Source: Acanthornis magna (taxonomy: Eukaryota > Chordata > Aves > Passeriformes > Acanthizidae). From it: 64,000 nucleotides of DNA. Position numbers and translations under genes: made by a program. Below, one piece after another: positions 11,061 through 23,200 of the stretch. Under the pieces are notes generated by a model. The model was given only the letters and a program-made list of their open reading frames with translations, was not told the DNA's origin and made no database searches. Numbering within the stretch: the first letter of the stretch is position 1; each line of letters starts with the position of its first letter. The stretch spans positions 14,213,501 to 14,277,500 of the forward strand of contig JAWUZG010000029.1 in the NCBI GenBank assembly GCA_036785705.1, read 5' to 3'.

Positions 11061-14000
11061 GAGCTTTATTCTTTTACTCCAATGCAGCTGTTTTTAAGTT
11101 GAAAGAAACTACCAAAAAGGGAGAAGCAGATCCCTCAGACAGATTTCTCTTATTTGTTGTTACGGTTACTGGGGGGAACAGTCCTTTCAGCTAGTCTTTA
11201 TTGTTATGTTTCTGTGTACCTATTCATGTGACTCTATCTCTGTATTCATAGCTGAGGATAAGAATGGAGGTTTTCTAAAGTGTGGATGAATTATTTGGTC
11301 CTACTGAGATAACACAGGGATTTGCTAACTAAATGTGCTCTAGACCTGTCTGTTTTAGCTTTGTGCCTCTCTGTAGAGAGGGTGATGCTAAAATAGCAAG
11401 TTTTTCTAATTTACCTCTCTTTACTCATCCATATTGACCCATTTATATCTTAGTCTTCCTAAATATGTTTTGGAGTAATTGAAGTATGGCAGAACAAGAG
11501 CATTTAGTGGGTGGAAATGCTGGGATTCTGGTATCAGCTCTGTATGCTGCTGTCTCCTTTCCTTTAGCAGAGTGGGAAGTTCGATAGTGATTCTTCTTCG
11601 GGCGAGCAGACTGAGACCTTCTAATTGTCTTCATTCCTCTAGCAGGTACTGCAGGTACAACGAATGATCACATCTCCTCTGTGCTCCCCTTGGGAGTATA
11701 TGCATTTGAAAGTGAATTTGTATCTTGAATGGCCCAGTTTAGATGTGGCCATAAATTTATGGGCTATGTTGAGGTTGCAGACCTACATGATGCACTGTCT
11801 GCCTCTTCTCAAAGCTGTGATGCTGTGGTGTGTGCAACTTGAGTGTCCCTGAGGCAGCTTTGATTCACGTTTTGTTTTACAGGTAGTGTTTCTCTTAGCA
11901 GCACTGTTTTCTGTCTTGCAAGATATCACTGGTCTTTCTTCAGTAATTGCGTGTTGCATTAGTTTGTAGCTTTTTGGAGTGTGTACAAATCTAAAATCAC
12001 TACCCAATCTTTTCTCTTCTGGGGAGATGCAGTCTTCTGTGTAGCAAGGATAAACCCATGTCCAGGAGATGGCTATTCAGGTGTAGTCTGAGGACCCAAA
12101 AGGGCCTGCAAAGGGATATGTAGGCCTTATACTTGCCTACTGCACTTGGCATCCCTATTGAAGGGATGGGCTTCCCTTCTGCCTTAACAGGGGACCGTCA
12201 CCACTGTTAACAACCCACACAGCGAAGCATAACTATCAAATTATTCTTGCAGAGGTGTGTGGGACTGCATGAAGGCTTTCCCTTAATTAATGGTTTAGCT
12301 AAAACTAGTGAACAAAGCTTGCCAGTAGATTATAAATGAGGGTGATGATGTCAGATCTCGTGGGAGTGCTGGGGTGTGCCTGAATGCTATTCAGCTCCTG
12401 TTGTTTATCAGCAAAAACTGGGAAATGCTAAGCAGCTAAGTGTTAAAGCAGTGTCACCATTCACCTCAGGCCTTGGCACTGTCTGTCTCCTCTTTTCACA
12501 TTAGAGGGCTTTTGTCTTTACTGTCCTTAAATGTACAGATGCCTGTTAAGCTTAGGCCGTATTTCACCTACAAGACTCTTACCAGGTAAAGTGCATTATC
12601 TTCCCATCTACTGCCATTTCTGTTTGCAGCTCTTCTGTAGAGCTTTCAAAAGCTGTAATCTGTTCTAAATGTGTTGTGCAGGCAACAGAAGCAAGATCAG
12701 ACTTAGCTGAGCACCAGAGGTGACTTCTTTCAGCTTTAGAAAATGTGCATACAAGCCAAGTAGCAAGTTCTGTCTCATCTACCGGTGTTACCAACTCACT
12801 TCTTCAAAGAAATAAGCACAGGCTTTTAAAATCAGTTCTTAAAACACAGTTCAGGTTCTATCCCTGAGCAAATATGTCACACAATGCTGCAGGGAACTAA
12901 ATTGCTCCTGCTTGTTAGTTAGTTGCAGACTTAAAGGGTTTTATTCCAAAACAGATGCTGTCTAATTAACAGGAGGATATAGATAAATGCAGAACATATA
13001 GAAGGGTGGGTATTGGTGGTGAAGCACTGCAGTCAGGGCTCAAGCCCCATTTTCCTTGGGATGGTAACAGTTAAAGTTGAGCACTGGAGTTTCTCACCTC
13101 TCTTCTGACAGGTGCTAAATTAGTAATATTGTCATTGCCAATGCTGTAGTGTTTCTTTAAACTTTTTCCTCCCAGCAGGAGCTGACAGCACTCAGGGTTG
13201 AAACCTGTACAGCCTCCAGGGAGCTCTGTGGCTATAAAAGACACAAGGCCCAGGGGAGTGTCCCAGGTGTGCTTGCTCACTGCTCCTTCCACCTCTCTCT
13301 TCCTTGCCTCCACAGGTGGAGGCAGCCTGGAACATGAACAGTTGCTTCAGTACTGTGCTGAAACTCCTGAATCTTGTTCAGGAGCAGTAGTGCTTAAGTC
13401 AGAGCTGAATAAGGGACAGGAATCCAGTAGCTGTAGCATTGCTTACAGTTTCTTGACAACTGTGAGCTGTAAGAGCAGGGAGTGTTATCCCAAGTAGGTT
13501 ATGGGTTTAGGTTATGAGCAGTAGAGGCAATGAGGATTTGTTCCATCCTTACATTAGTGTCACCTGGCCCCATTTCCTATGAGTCCTTGGCTGTACCATA
13601 CACCTTGGCATCTGCATGTCAAATCCATCTATCTCTTCCCAGCAAGATGAGGATACTGTTGTCTCTAAGCTCTGGGCAATCATGCTGGAAAATAAACTGC
13701 TTGCCTTAGATCCAGTATCCTATCCTTTGCTGTGTGCACTATCAACATCACATCAACTTTCTGTGAAACTCACTGGGATGGATACATTATCAGGTCTGTT
13801 ATCTCTGTACAGAAAGTGATATTATTGTGATTGATGCATTAGAAGGAGAACAGGTCATACCATCTTTTGGAATTTGTTAAATGCATTATGCATGCCTGCT
13901 TTTCCCTTCCTGATGCTTTCCTAAACATCCTGAATTCTTTTATGAAAGAGTTACCTAAGTGCTGCTGATTAGCCTTGGTGTTCCCTTCTTACAGAAGAAA

Positions 14001-17000
14001 AAAATGCGCACAGTGCAGGAGAATAAGGGAGCTCCCCTCACTTGATCTTAGCCACAGCTGCATGAGCATATGGCATCGTTTCTGATTATGCTTCCAGGTG
14101 GAAGAGATCCTGCCGTTTATGCTTCAGCACAGGACTGATTTCTGTAGTATTTACAGTCCTGAGAGCCTGGCCTGGTGTATCTCCCACGCATGCATCCTGT
14201 CGAAAACAAATTTCTGTTAACTGTAATACGTCTCAAAGTAGTCAGACTTGAGACTCCTTCAGGGTCAGCTCCTTCCCTTGAAGGGTCAAGAACTAAGGTA
14301 AGCAGCAACTGTAGCCCAGATGGTGCTCCATGAGGAAGGAGTTTGTCTGTACTGTGTCTGGGACAATAAATACTGGCCTGGCACCTTAATACTGCATTAA
14401 GTGCTAGGTTTTTTTTGGTACCGGAAGAGATTTGTTAACAGTAGAGGGTTTGCAAAGAAGGTTATTACCTGGTTTCTACTCTAAGCAATTTTGTATGTCA
14501 AAACTGCTAATTATGGTAGTGCCTGGGTGTGGCCCAGGATTTGGCTGGTAGCAAGCAAGCAAGGCACTGCAGAGCTGGAAAGTACTCCACAAAGTTTTAT
14601 CTGCCCTCTTGTACGTGAGGCTATGTGTTGAGGAAATGGGCTTCTGAAAAGTAGAACATGAATAAATGATACAGGTGAAAGGCTTCTCAGAAAGTAGCAT
14701 TAACTGTAGTGGTCAGACTGGTGTTCTTTTTTGGTAGGCAAGAGAAGCCACTGCAAACTGTTCATGCTCCAAAAGGCCTTTTGCTGATAGCCTGCATTGG
14801 TAATGCCACTGGGCAGAGGGTTGAGTGTTGCAGTCAATATGCTCAGCTCCTGATGTGGGCAATGAGTAAGTCAAGCCCTGTGCAAACTGTGTAATCTGCT
14901 TAGTCAGACTGGTATAGAGCCTTGTATTATGCAATTTGCCTTTGCTTTGCTGTGCTTTACTTGCAAAACTCCCTTTGTCAGTGCAGATCAGGGATCTATG
15001 AGCAAGCCTAGCTGAATTAAATGCTCTAGCATCTTGGCTCAGTTGCCAGGCATTTCTGAGACTTCAGCACAGCTTGAAGTGTCACAGGAATCACTGCATG
15101 TCACTGCAGTGCATTTATCAGGGGAGGGCTCTCAATTGCCAACTACAAAGGGCTCCCCTTCTTTTCGTGCCTGGACCCATGATAGGTTGTGTGAAGCCAT
15201 GGAACCATGGGCAGAAGAAATGTTCTTCCGCCGTGCACGACCTGTCTTGATATCTGCCCAGAATCCCACTCACAAATCAGTTGTTTTCCTTCAACATCCT
15301 TGGAGGTTGCTCTGCACTGAAGCCTCTTCCTTAAGACACAGCTCTGCCTGCTCTCAGGTCACAGACTGATGCCATGTTAACAGTGCTGGATTTTCTGTGT
15401 CGGGAGCAGCTGGTTTTATGTGAAGCCGTTGTGCTGTAATCTGTCTTAAGCTCTATGTACCATGAAAACCAAATTATCATGTCCTTGCTAGATGAGACTG
15501 CTTGGGTCTGGAACAACATGACCACTCTCCACTTTCATTTTTGCATCTAGAGAAAGGGATCTGATCTGTGAACTACTCCAAATCCTTACAAGGTGGGAGT
15601 TTCAGTTTCAGAAACGCTGTTCATATTCCAAGCTGTGTGTGACTTAGTTCATAGAAAGGTAAAGGAGATAAGGCTATATTTAATCTAGCCATGCAAATAA
15701 AACCCTTATCACAGTAACCCAATCCTCTGATGGATTTCCATAAGCTGGGGTTTTGAACAGCCAGTTGTTTCTTCACAGTGAAAGCTGACACTTGTCAGCC
15801 TGCCCTGCGTTAATACTCTCTTACTTGCCTCTAAGTTATAGTGGCCTTCCTGAAATTTGGTTTGTTTTGCCTTACAACAGGAGAGAACTGGTCTGCAATA
15901 CAGCCTGGTAAAATGCTGCTCAGCATGATAAAAACAGAATAAAAGAAAATATAGCAGAAGGTGGTCTCAGGGGAGGAAAGAAAAGGTAAATGATAACTGA
16001 AATTTCCCTAAAGTTAGAGAAATCAAGGCTTAGGGCCGTTTACTCAGCTAATCTTGTTGGTTTACATATCAGATCACAAGTTCTCAGCTGTTTGCTGTCC
16101 ATATTCAGCCTAATAACTTGCATTTAACCTATGGACCTGTTCCAAACAAACATGCAACACAAAGTTCCACAACTCTGCTAAGTGCTGCTATGCACTTATT
16201 TCTGAACCACAGAATGCATTCAGGAAATGGGATGTGCCACTAGAAAGTGGTACTACTGCTTTGAGTCAGGAAGGTGGTTTTGCATTCACTTGCCATGTGA
16301 AATATTTCATGTGTAACATTTGCTGATGCCTTTGGACTGTGGACTTTAGTGATGTTTATTCATATGGGGGTTGGCTCTTTTGTGATTTTGAGTTGGTTTT
16401 AGTCTTTTGCAGTCTCAAGATGATATAATGACTGAAGTAAAACTCCAAGTAAAAGTAAAACTCCAGTAGTTTAATTAAGCTGTAGTTTTTCCCAGCCAGC
16501 AGATCTTCACAGAAGGCCTAGTGACAGGTGGGTTGAGCTTTAAGCTCCTTTCCGTGAGCCTGAAAGAGCAGTAATAGAGCACCTGAATTAAGCAGATGCA
16601 AATCGAGAGAGCTGTTTACTGGTGTACTAATGAGCCCATGGAAATGTAAGTGGCCTTACTATAATCTGCCTGCCTCTTTGTTTTTCTGAGAGATCACCCT
16701 TTTAATGGTCAATTTGAACAAACCAGCCAATATTTAATAGAAAAATCACATTTTAAATAAAGGAAAAAAAAGGTCAGAGTGGGCTTTGTTTTTTCATTCT
16801 TTAACTTCCAAGATCCAAGAATTAATGATCTCCCTGAACCATGCTGTTTTCCATAGCCATATAGCAGTGGGTATAAGGGTAGTGCTTCCTCATACTGGAA
16901 AATGTCCAAAAGAACTGGTAAGGATCAAAAAGTACTTGATCACAGTGCTGTGGTAGTAACAACTTCAGTGGTTAGGGCCAAATCAGTGGAGTTATTTTCC

Positions 17001-19430
17001 TAACAATGCAGCTTGTTTGGCTGAGCGTTGTAGGAATGGTCAAACTTCATTGACACAAGACATCCAGTACTTAAACATTTCAGCCTGAAGAGATCCTGTT
17101 GAACTGTGGGTATATAAGGAGCAAGTCATCCTCTTGGCTGTGAAGAACTGCATTTAGAAAGGCCAGACCTAGGTCACTGATGGAAAACACTGCTCGGAAA
17201 GAAGAAATTAGGACAATGTGTGAAGATCACTACACGTATGGAAACAAATCACAGGTGGTACCAGGCAATACAGCAAATCACCTGTATTTGCCACTAGCAA
17301 ATACAGATCAATACTATATGAGAGCAAGAAAACATGAGAAAACATTTAGCCTGAGACATGCATCAGCTCAGACATAAAATAAGTGGGACTGTACAAAGAT
17401 GTTCTAGTGGGAATTGTAGATCTTGGGATACTGTTTGGAGAGGAAAAAATAACACTGCCACAAAACTGATTTGGTTTGAAATCTTCCGTGCTTTCATCTT
17501 ATCACTGGCTGAAATCAGTAACCAGTTTAGACCCCACACTTTAATAGGGATAAAAGAATGAATGAACATTGCCTGGCTCAACCGAGTCTAACAGCAAAAT
17601 TTAGTTGTTTCAGACACTTTGACATCATAGAATCCATCAAGTGCATTCATAAGTATCCTGCTGTACTCATTTGCTTGCCACAAGAAAGGAGTGGTTATTA
17701 CGTGGTTCTCTGCTCTCTATGACATTTCCTTTCTCCTAGGTCAACTTTTCTTTCTTTCTTCTATTAAATTGAATTCAGTGTTAATCTTTCAGAATAAGCA
17801 AGATACATTCAGCATTATTGAGGCAACAAAGTTTTCCTCATCCCCAGCCATGATTTATTAATTCCAGTAAAAGGGTCAGTATCAAAAAAGTAGGTGCCTG
17901 GCACCTGCACTGGAGTGTAAAACCTGGAGTTTGGTATCTGGGATGCACCTGCAAGGGAAAAATTTGCCTGGAGGGGGAGAATCAGACAAGATCCAAAACA
18001 AACAGGATGGTGAGTAAAGCCCAATGAAATTTCAGCCAGCAGAAAAGGACCTGGAAGCCACCTCTCTTTCAGACTTAGGCAGATTTCTTAAGGTTACAGG
18101 ACTGTGTGATTGCAGTTTTTTGTCATGGTCAGCATAAAACTCTCTGGAAAGCAGGTGCCTAACATGCCTAACCCTCCATATTTTTACAGCAGTGGTTAGA
18201 CCTTCTGCCCAAGGCCAAGGAGACACCTCTCTCTTCCTAAAAATGTTCAGATATGCATCTTTTCAGAAAATGCTTTAGCTCTCTACCCATCAGAGACAGC
18301 TAGGCTGTCCCTTCTGCTGCCTTTGTTCTGCTGCACCTGTCTGACCAGGTGTAGTTTCAAAAATGAGGTTCCTATTCTGCTTCTCAAAAATACTTAGCAA
18401 CATTTTAAATTGTGCTAAGTGGTATGTATTTATAGATGTGTTTGTATTCATAAAAAAGTAGGAGTAAGTTTTCAAGAACAAATTAACGACTTCAGGTATT
18501 GCCATCTTCCTCAGAAATCCTTTGGTTTTTTGGTTTGGTTTTTTTCCTGAGAAAGAACAGACAGATCTCTTCCCATAATTTCAAAATTAAAAAACAAACC
18601 CCAAACAAGTTACATTTCATCTGTAGTTCTTTGTGCTGTCTAGCCTTTCTCCAAACCCCCTTAACTTAGAAATGCCATGAACTCTTCAGTCTTTGGCTCT
18701 CCTGAGGTGTCTGTCTTACCTGAGCCCAGGTTTTGGATGGTCCCTAAAGTTCTTCCCACAAAAGCCTCACAGCTTCTCCTAACAAACCTGATGCTCTTAG
18801 GCTTCCCCTGGAACTCTAAATCCCTGCACATTAAACCCTTTACTTTCAGTCAGGCCTGATTTGGCACCACCACTCCATGCTCAGTTTGCACCTCTCATTT
18901 CCCACTCGCAGCCCTGGGCAAAGGGGTGCAAAAGCACTTTTTTGCTTGCACCCCTGCAAGGGCAGGGCATTTTGGGTCCTGCACTCTGCTAAAAGCAGGG
19001 CAGCGACTGCAAGAAATGCATGGGCCTTTGTGGCTGAGTGCTCTCCATCCTCTCTGTCTCCCTGCTCTCCAGAGAGGCAGGAGCAATGCTGGCACTGCCC
19101 TTGTCCATCCCAACACATCTGGGAGCAGTAAGGTGCTTCACGCAGCAAGTCCTGTCTCTAAAGGACACCTCTGCTGAGAGCACCCTGCTGTGTTTTTGGC
19201 GTGTCACCAAGTTAATCTGAATTAGCTGGTTTATGTTCAGTGCTTTGGAGGCTGCGGACAGCGTGGCAAGCTGAACCACCAACAATGTAGCTGGAAGCAT
19301 GGATATTACGGTAACAGTTATAAATTCTTATTAAACTTTTTTTCGGGATTTGTGTGCTTTTGCTTGCACTGAAACTGAGCCACTGGTGGCGATGACGAAC
19401 AAATCCTGCAGGAGGGTCTGCTCGGGGTGC
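11061..19430. other. Intergenic, PDIA4 to Y1, no gene recognised
   Basis: About 8.4 kb between PDIA4 and the 3' end of Y1. The ORFs are short and of no known family. Canonical AATAAA hexamers occur at 13691 and 14365 and could be distal PDIA4 poly(A) signals. There is a moderately GC-rich patch at about 18870-19170. I see no clear transposon. Confidence 0.6.
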
Positions 19431-19542
19431 AAAAGACTAGTCAAGTGCAGTAGTGGGAAGGGGGGAAAGAGAGAACGAGGAGATCAATCTGTAACTGACT
19501 GTGAACAATCAATTGAGATGCCCCACTACCTTCGGACCAGCC
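19431..19542 (-). ncRNA. RNY1: Y1 small RNA (Ro60-associated)
   Basis: Read on the - strand, the 112-nt gene starts GGCTGGTCCGAAGGTAGTGG and ends CACTTGACTAGTCTTTT, close to human Y1 at both ends and through the middle (TTGATTGTTCACAGTCAGTT). The 5' and 3' ends pair into the conserved lower stem that binds Ro60. A pyrimidine-rich loop strand precedes the 3' stem, and a T4 run at 19431-19434 is the Pol III stop. Y RNAs act in Ro60-dependent RNA surveillance and in starting chromosomal DNA replication. Of the three Y genes here, Y1 lies nearest PDIA4, as in human. It sits on the strand opposite PDIA4. Confidence 0.95.
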
Positions 19543-19566
19543 GAAAACGTCTTCTCACTCCAGAGG

Positions 19567-19773
19567 TATTTATATCTCTCTGGCACACATACCTTATAGA
19601 TTATGGCTATCTGTAAATCGACGTATTTCCTGTTCCACTGCCCAGACATTCGGGTCTCTAATCCGACAGTGCTGTGAAAGCCGCGGTTGCAAAGACACGC
19701 CTTTAAGTCCAGGAAAAATCCCTTCCTTCCCTCTGGGAGACCCCGCCGCATTCTGGGAAAGCAGTATGGAAAT
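19567..19773 (-). promoter_or_regulatory. RNY1: Y1 type-3 Pol III promoter: TATA, PSE, DSE
   Basis: On the - strand, a TATA box (ATATAAAT, 19568-19575) lies about 26-33 bp upstream of the start. A PSE-like element (CCATAATCTATAAGGTA, 19590-19606) lies at -48 to -64. The distal element pairs an SPH/ZNF143-like site (19748-19763, around CATTCTGGGAAA on +) with an octamer-like ATTTCCAT (19766-19773) at about -206 to -231. This is the layout of U6/7SK-type genes. The PSE assignment rests on similarity to vertebrate U6 PSEs and on spacing. Confidence 0.8.
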
Positions 19774-20050
19774 CACTCGTCCCGCCCCTGCTGCCAGCAC
19801 CGCCTCCCACCGCCCTTCCCTGCCAACGCTGCGGCTCTGGAGAGTTTTTCCGTGAGCCTCCGAAGAGCTGCTATTTTTTCCCCTCACATCTCTTTATCGT
19901 GTTTTCTGAAGAAAGCTAGGTTTCTGGTGTTTACACACATTCACCTCTCGTTTGTACCTCCTTTCTTTGGCTTGTTTTGATGGGTTTAATAGGTGGCATG
20001 GCAAAAAAATATGTCCATTTCTAACAGCTGAGGGAAAAGAGATATCCGAC

Positions 20051-20226
20051 GGGGGGGAGGGAGGGAGGGGGGGAGGGAGGGAGGGAGGGAGGGAGGGAGG
20101 GAGGAAGGAAGGAAGGAAGGAAGGAAGGAAGGAAGGAAGGAAGGAAGGAAGGAAGGAAGGAAGGAAGGAAGGAAGGAAGGAAGGAAGGAAGGAAGGAAGG
20201 AAGGAAGGAAGGAAGGAAGGAAGGAG
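20051..20226 (+). repeat. GGGA then GGAA purine microsatellite
   Basis: A pure purine tract of about 176 bp. GGGA-type repeats run from 20051 to about 20102, then GGAA repeats run almost without interruption to 20226. It lies 510-685 bp upstream of the Y1 start. It can form triplex/H-DNA and, in the G-rich part, G-quadruplexes. ORFs read through it (poly Lys/Glu/Gly or Phe/Leu/Pro/Ser) are artefacts. Confidence 0.97.
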
Positions 20227-23200
20227 CCCCTAGGCACCCTGATGGAGGGGAGCTCTGCAGTTTCCAACCAAGGTGTTTGAAAGGATGGTCTTTGCACAAC
20301 CCTCAGTGATTCAACATGTTTGTGCTTTGGGCCAGTGCTGAAAATTTGTATCAGCTCACTGAGAAACTTGATGAGCACTAGAGCTAGCCCAAGGTTTAGG
20401 AGCAGTGGCAGCACATGGCTAGGATAAGTTAGGAGATGGGAGCATCCTCACCAGCCTTCAGTTTGACATGAATCAAACTTCATGTCTGAGAGTTTCCCTT
20501 CAGTGTATTTTTCAGCTTCTTCTGCATGTAACGAATGCAGACATCAAAAAGGACTGATTCATCTGATTTATTTTCCTTTGAACTTCTCTCTCCTTTCTCA
20601 AGAGGACTGCTTTTGCTATGGGAATTCATAGTCTCTTCTGCCTAGTGGAAATCTGACCCAGGCACAGCAGCTTTTTCTCCTTATGTAATAAGCTGAAGGA
20701 AATGGTTGTTAATCTCTCTAATTACTGCCTTTTTCCATCCCCAAAGGCTTGTCATTATTGAAGGAAGCTAGGTTTCCCTGAACTTGGGGGAATTCTTGGC
20801 TTTTCTGTCAAAGCCTGTGGGTACTTTTCTCCATGGCCATTTGTGTAATTCTTCATTGGAAGTGTTTCCATAACTGACTTTGAGGAATGCTTCACAGCTC
20901 AGTCTCTCTTCAAACTTAAAAGTTTCCCAGGGTGCCAGCATAGATGCTGGGGAAAATCTGTCCTGGTTAAATAATTAGCGGGGGAAGATGGAGTTTTATC
21001 CCCATAGTCGCGCTCTGGTGAGTCTATAGCGAAATCTGACATGCCCAAGCTGCATGTGGTTTTAATGCTCACTGCAGAAAGGACAAAAGTATTTGGTTTT
21101 TAAGTTTCCGATACATATGCAGTAGGAAACTCTCCATCTCTCACCTGTTGCTACATTTCCGTCATGTCTCCTCCTTAACCCTTCCCAGAGACATGGCAAG
21201 ATGTGCTCTTTTCCTTTTGGAAAAGTGGCCTTGCAAACTGCCACTATAATTACTATAGCATGACCCATGGAGAGGAGCCCCAGGGAGGGTGGTGAAGGAG
21301 GTTGTGAAAAGAACTAGTGGCTCCCTTGGATCTGGGGTGACCTGTGATTATGAAACCTGAGACAGGTAAAACTCATTGTAAGAGGGAAGGAAACGCATTA
21401 TTCTGTCACAAAGACAGCTTTCAGAATGGTTCTGTGTCATGTAAAGAATCAGCTAGATGAACTATCTCAGCAGCAGTAAAACCCAAAACACAGAATATGC
21501 TAAAGCAGAGAGAAATCCTCCAAGGGCTTCACTTGCTGTATTTTGCATGGAATCATATGATAAATGTTCCCTGCATTTTCTCCTGAATATTCATTTTTTG
21601 TAATGCTGAAGACAGAAATCTGAAAAGAGACATAGTGAAATGGTGGGGATTAGCTTTTTCCATTTTCCAAAAGGAAAATGGACAGGTGCTTAAATGTTTG
21701 GATGGATTACTGATAGCAATGTTTTGAATTTTTTTTTCTAAGCAGGAACACCAGCATTATTAGTTATCCAAAGCTTAAAATCTTCATATCTGATCTTTAC
21801 CTTGCATTTTCAGAGTGTGGGTAACAATTAAATATAGTCACAGATGATCACTGAGATGTTATGTTCCTGCAATTTGATATAAATTTATTCTTTCTTCTCT
21901 TCTTCTATCAAAGTTTTATTATATGTCACTACTACAAATTGAGTAAATTCTGGTCTGTTTGTTTTAGCCTGTGTTTCTTTTTCAGTTTTTCATTAGAAGA
22001 TCCCGGACTCAGTTTTTTATCTGACCAGCGTTCTCTTTTGGAACCAATTACAGAAACACAAATAAGATCAGACTTGTTGCCTAGTCCTCCTGCTTAGGGT
22101 GAGAACTCTAGAACAGCAGGAAGTATTGAAAATTATTTGGAGGCCACAGTGCCATTCATTGTGGCTATAGAAATTTTCATGAAAAGAGAATTGTTTGCAA
22201 AATTGTTTTTTATCCATACTGTTTGTCTTCTCTGAAACATAGGGATTTTTTTCAAGGGGTTGTTCTACAGTACTGTTCTATTCTAGCTAACATGTATGAT
22301 AAGTTTCCATTTCACTTCATTTTTATGCTTGCTGATAATTAGGTCCATGCCTTAAGTAAGTGTAAAAGATTATTGCGTTATTAACATCAATTACTGTTAG
22401 CTCTTATTGACATCGAAAGAGCACAGAAATGTCTCAACCAAACCAGCTCCCCCTCTGACAGGTGACACTACCAAGAGCAGGCAAGAGACATTTCCCTGCA
22501 AGCTCCTTAAGGCATAGAATTAATGCATTCTGATTTACAGCAGCTATGGTCCTTGGAGTATTCACAGGGCTAGGAGAGTGACAGGGAATGATACACACCT
22601 ACTGCAGCACGTTCTGAAAGCAATATCTCCTTTAAACCTGTAACCTGACATTGTTTTAAATTAGTGTGGAACAACTTCTTAAATTATAGATCTGTGTTTT
22701 CAAGACAACAGAGAAAATTATTTCATGTGACACTGTCAGCAGCACTTCCTTCTGAGGCCAAGTGAGACATGGTTTTCCCCTTCTCAGGGTATCAGTCCTA
22801 AGAGAGATAACCTGTGTCACTGTGAAAACGTTTTGTGTCTTCTAGGGTGGAAAAAAACTGTGAAGTATCTGAAATTACACACCATGTATTTTTTTTTCTT
22901 GCAGAGCTTCCATACAATTGGGAAGACTCTCTCCCCCCTGGGAATTAATTAAAATGACTATATTTGATCTCTGTGGACTATAGGTATTTGTATAGTCAGT
23001 CTTCTAACATCTCTCCCTAGGGAATGCTTGCTGAAGAAATAGCTCAGCTTTTTCAGCAGAGGTAACAATGTTGCATATTTGCAATTATTATTTCTTACAC
23101 TAAGCATCTAAGTTAGTACTTCCAGAATTCAGTTTAAACAACAAAACAAACTTCTAGTGAAAGGATAACTTTGCCTAGAGAGAAGGTACTTTCTCTAACT

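Noticed and set aside
13230..13330. TATA-like CTATAAAAG followed by a pyrimidine-rich AG, as a small gene
   Set aside because: No coding continuation or conserved product. Such motifs arise by chance.
15034..15369. 111-codon + ORF downstream of PDIA4
   Set aside because: No family resemblance and no promoter or poly(A) context; a chance length in 8 kb of intergenic DNA.
17600..17660. ATAGAATC-type motif as a CR1 LINE tail (also TTCTATGAT near 52250)
   Set aside because: Only a single unit, with no tandem octamers and no CR1 coding sequence nearby.
19952..20414. ORFs with poly-KEGR or poly-FLPS runs
   Set aside because: Direct read-through of the GGGA/GGAA microsatellite; not a protein.
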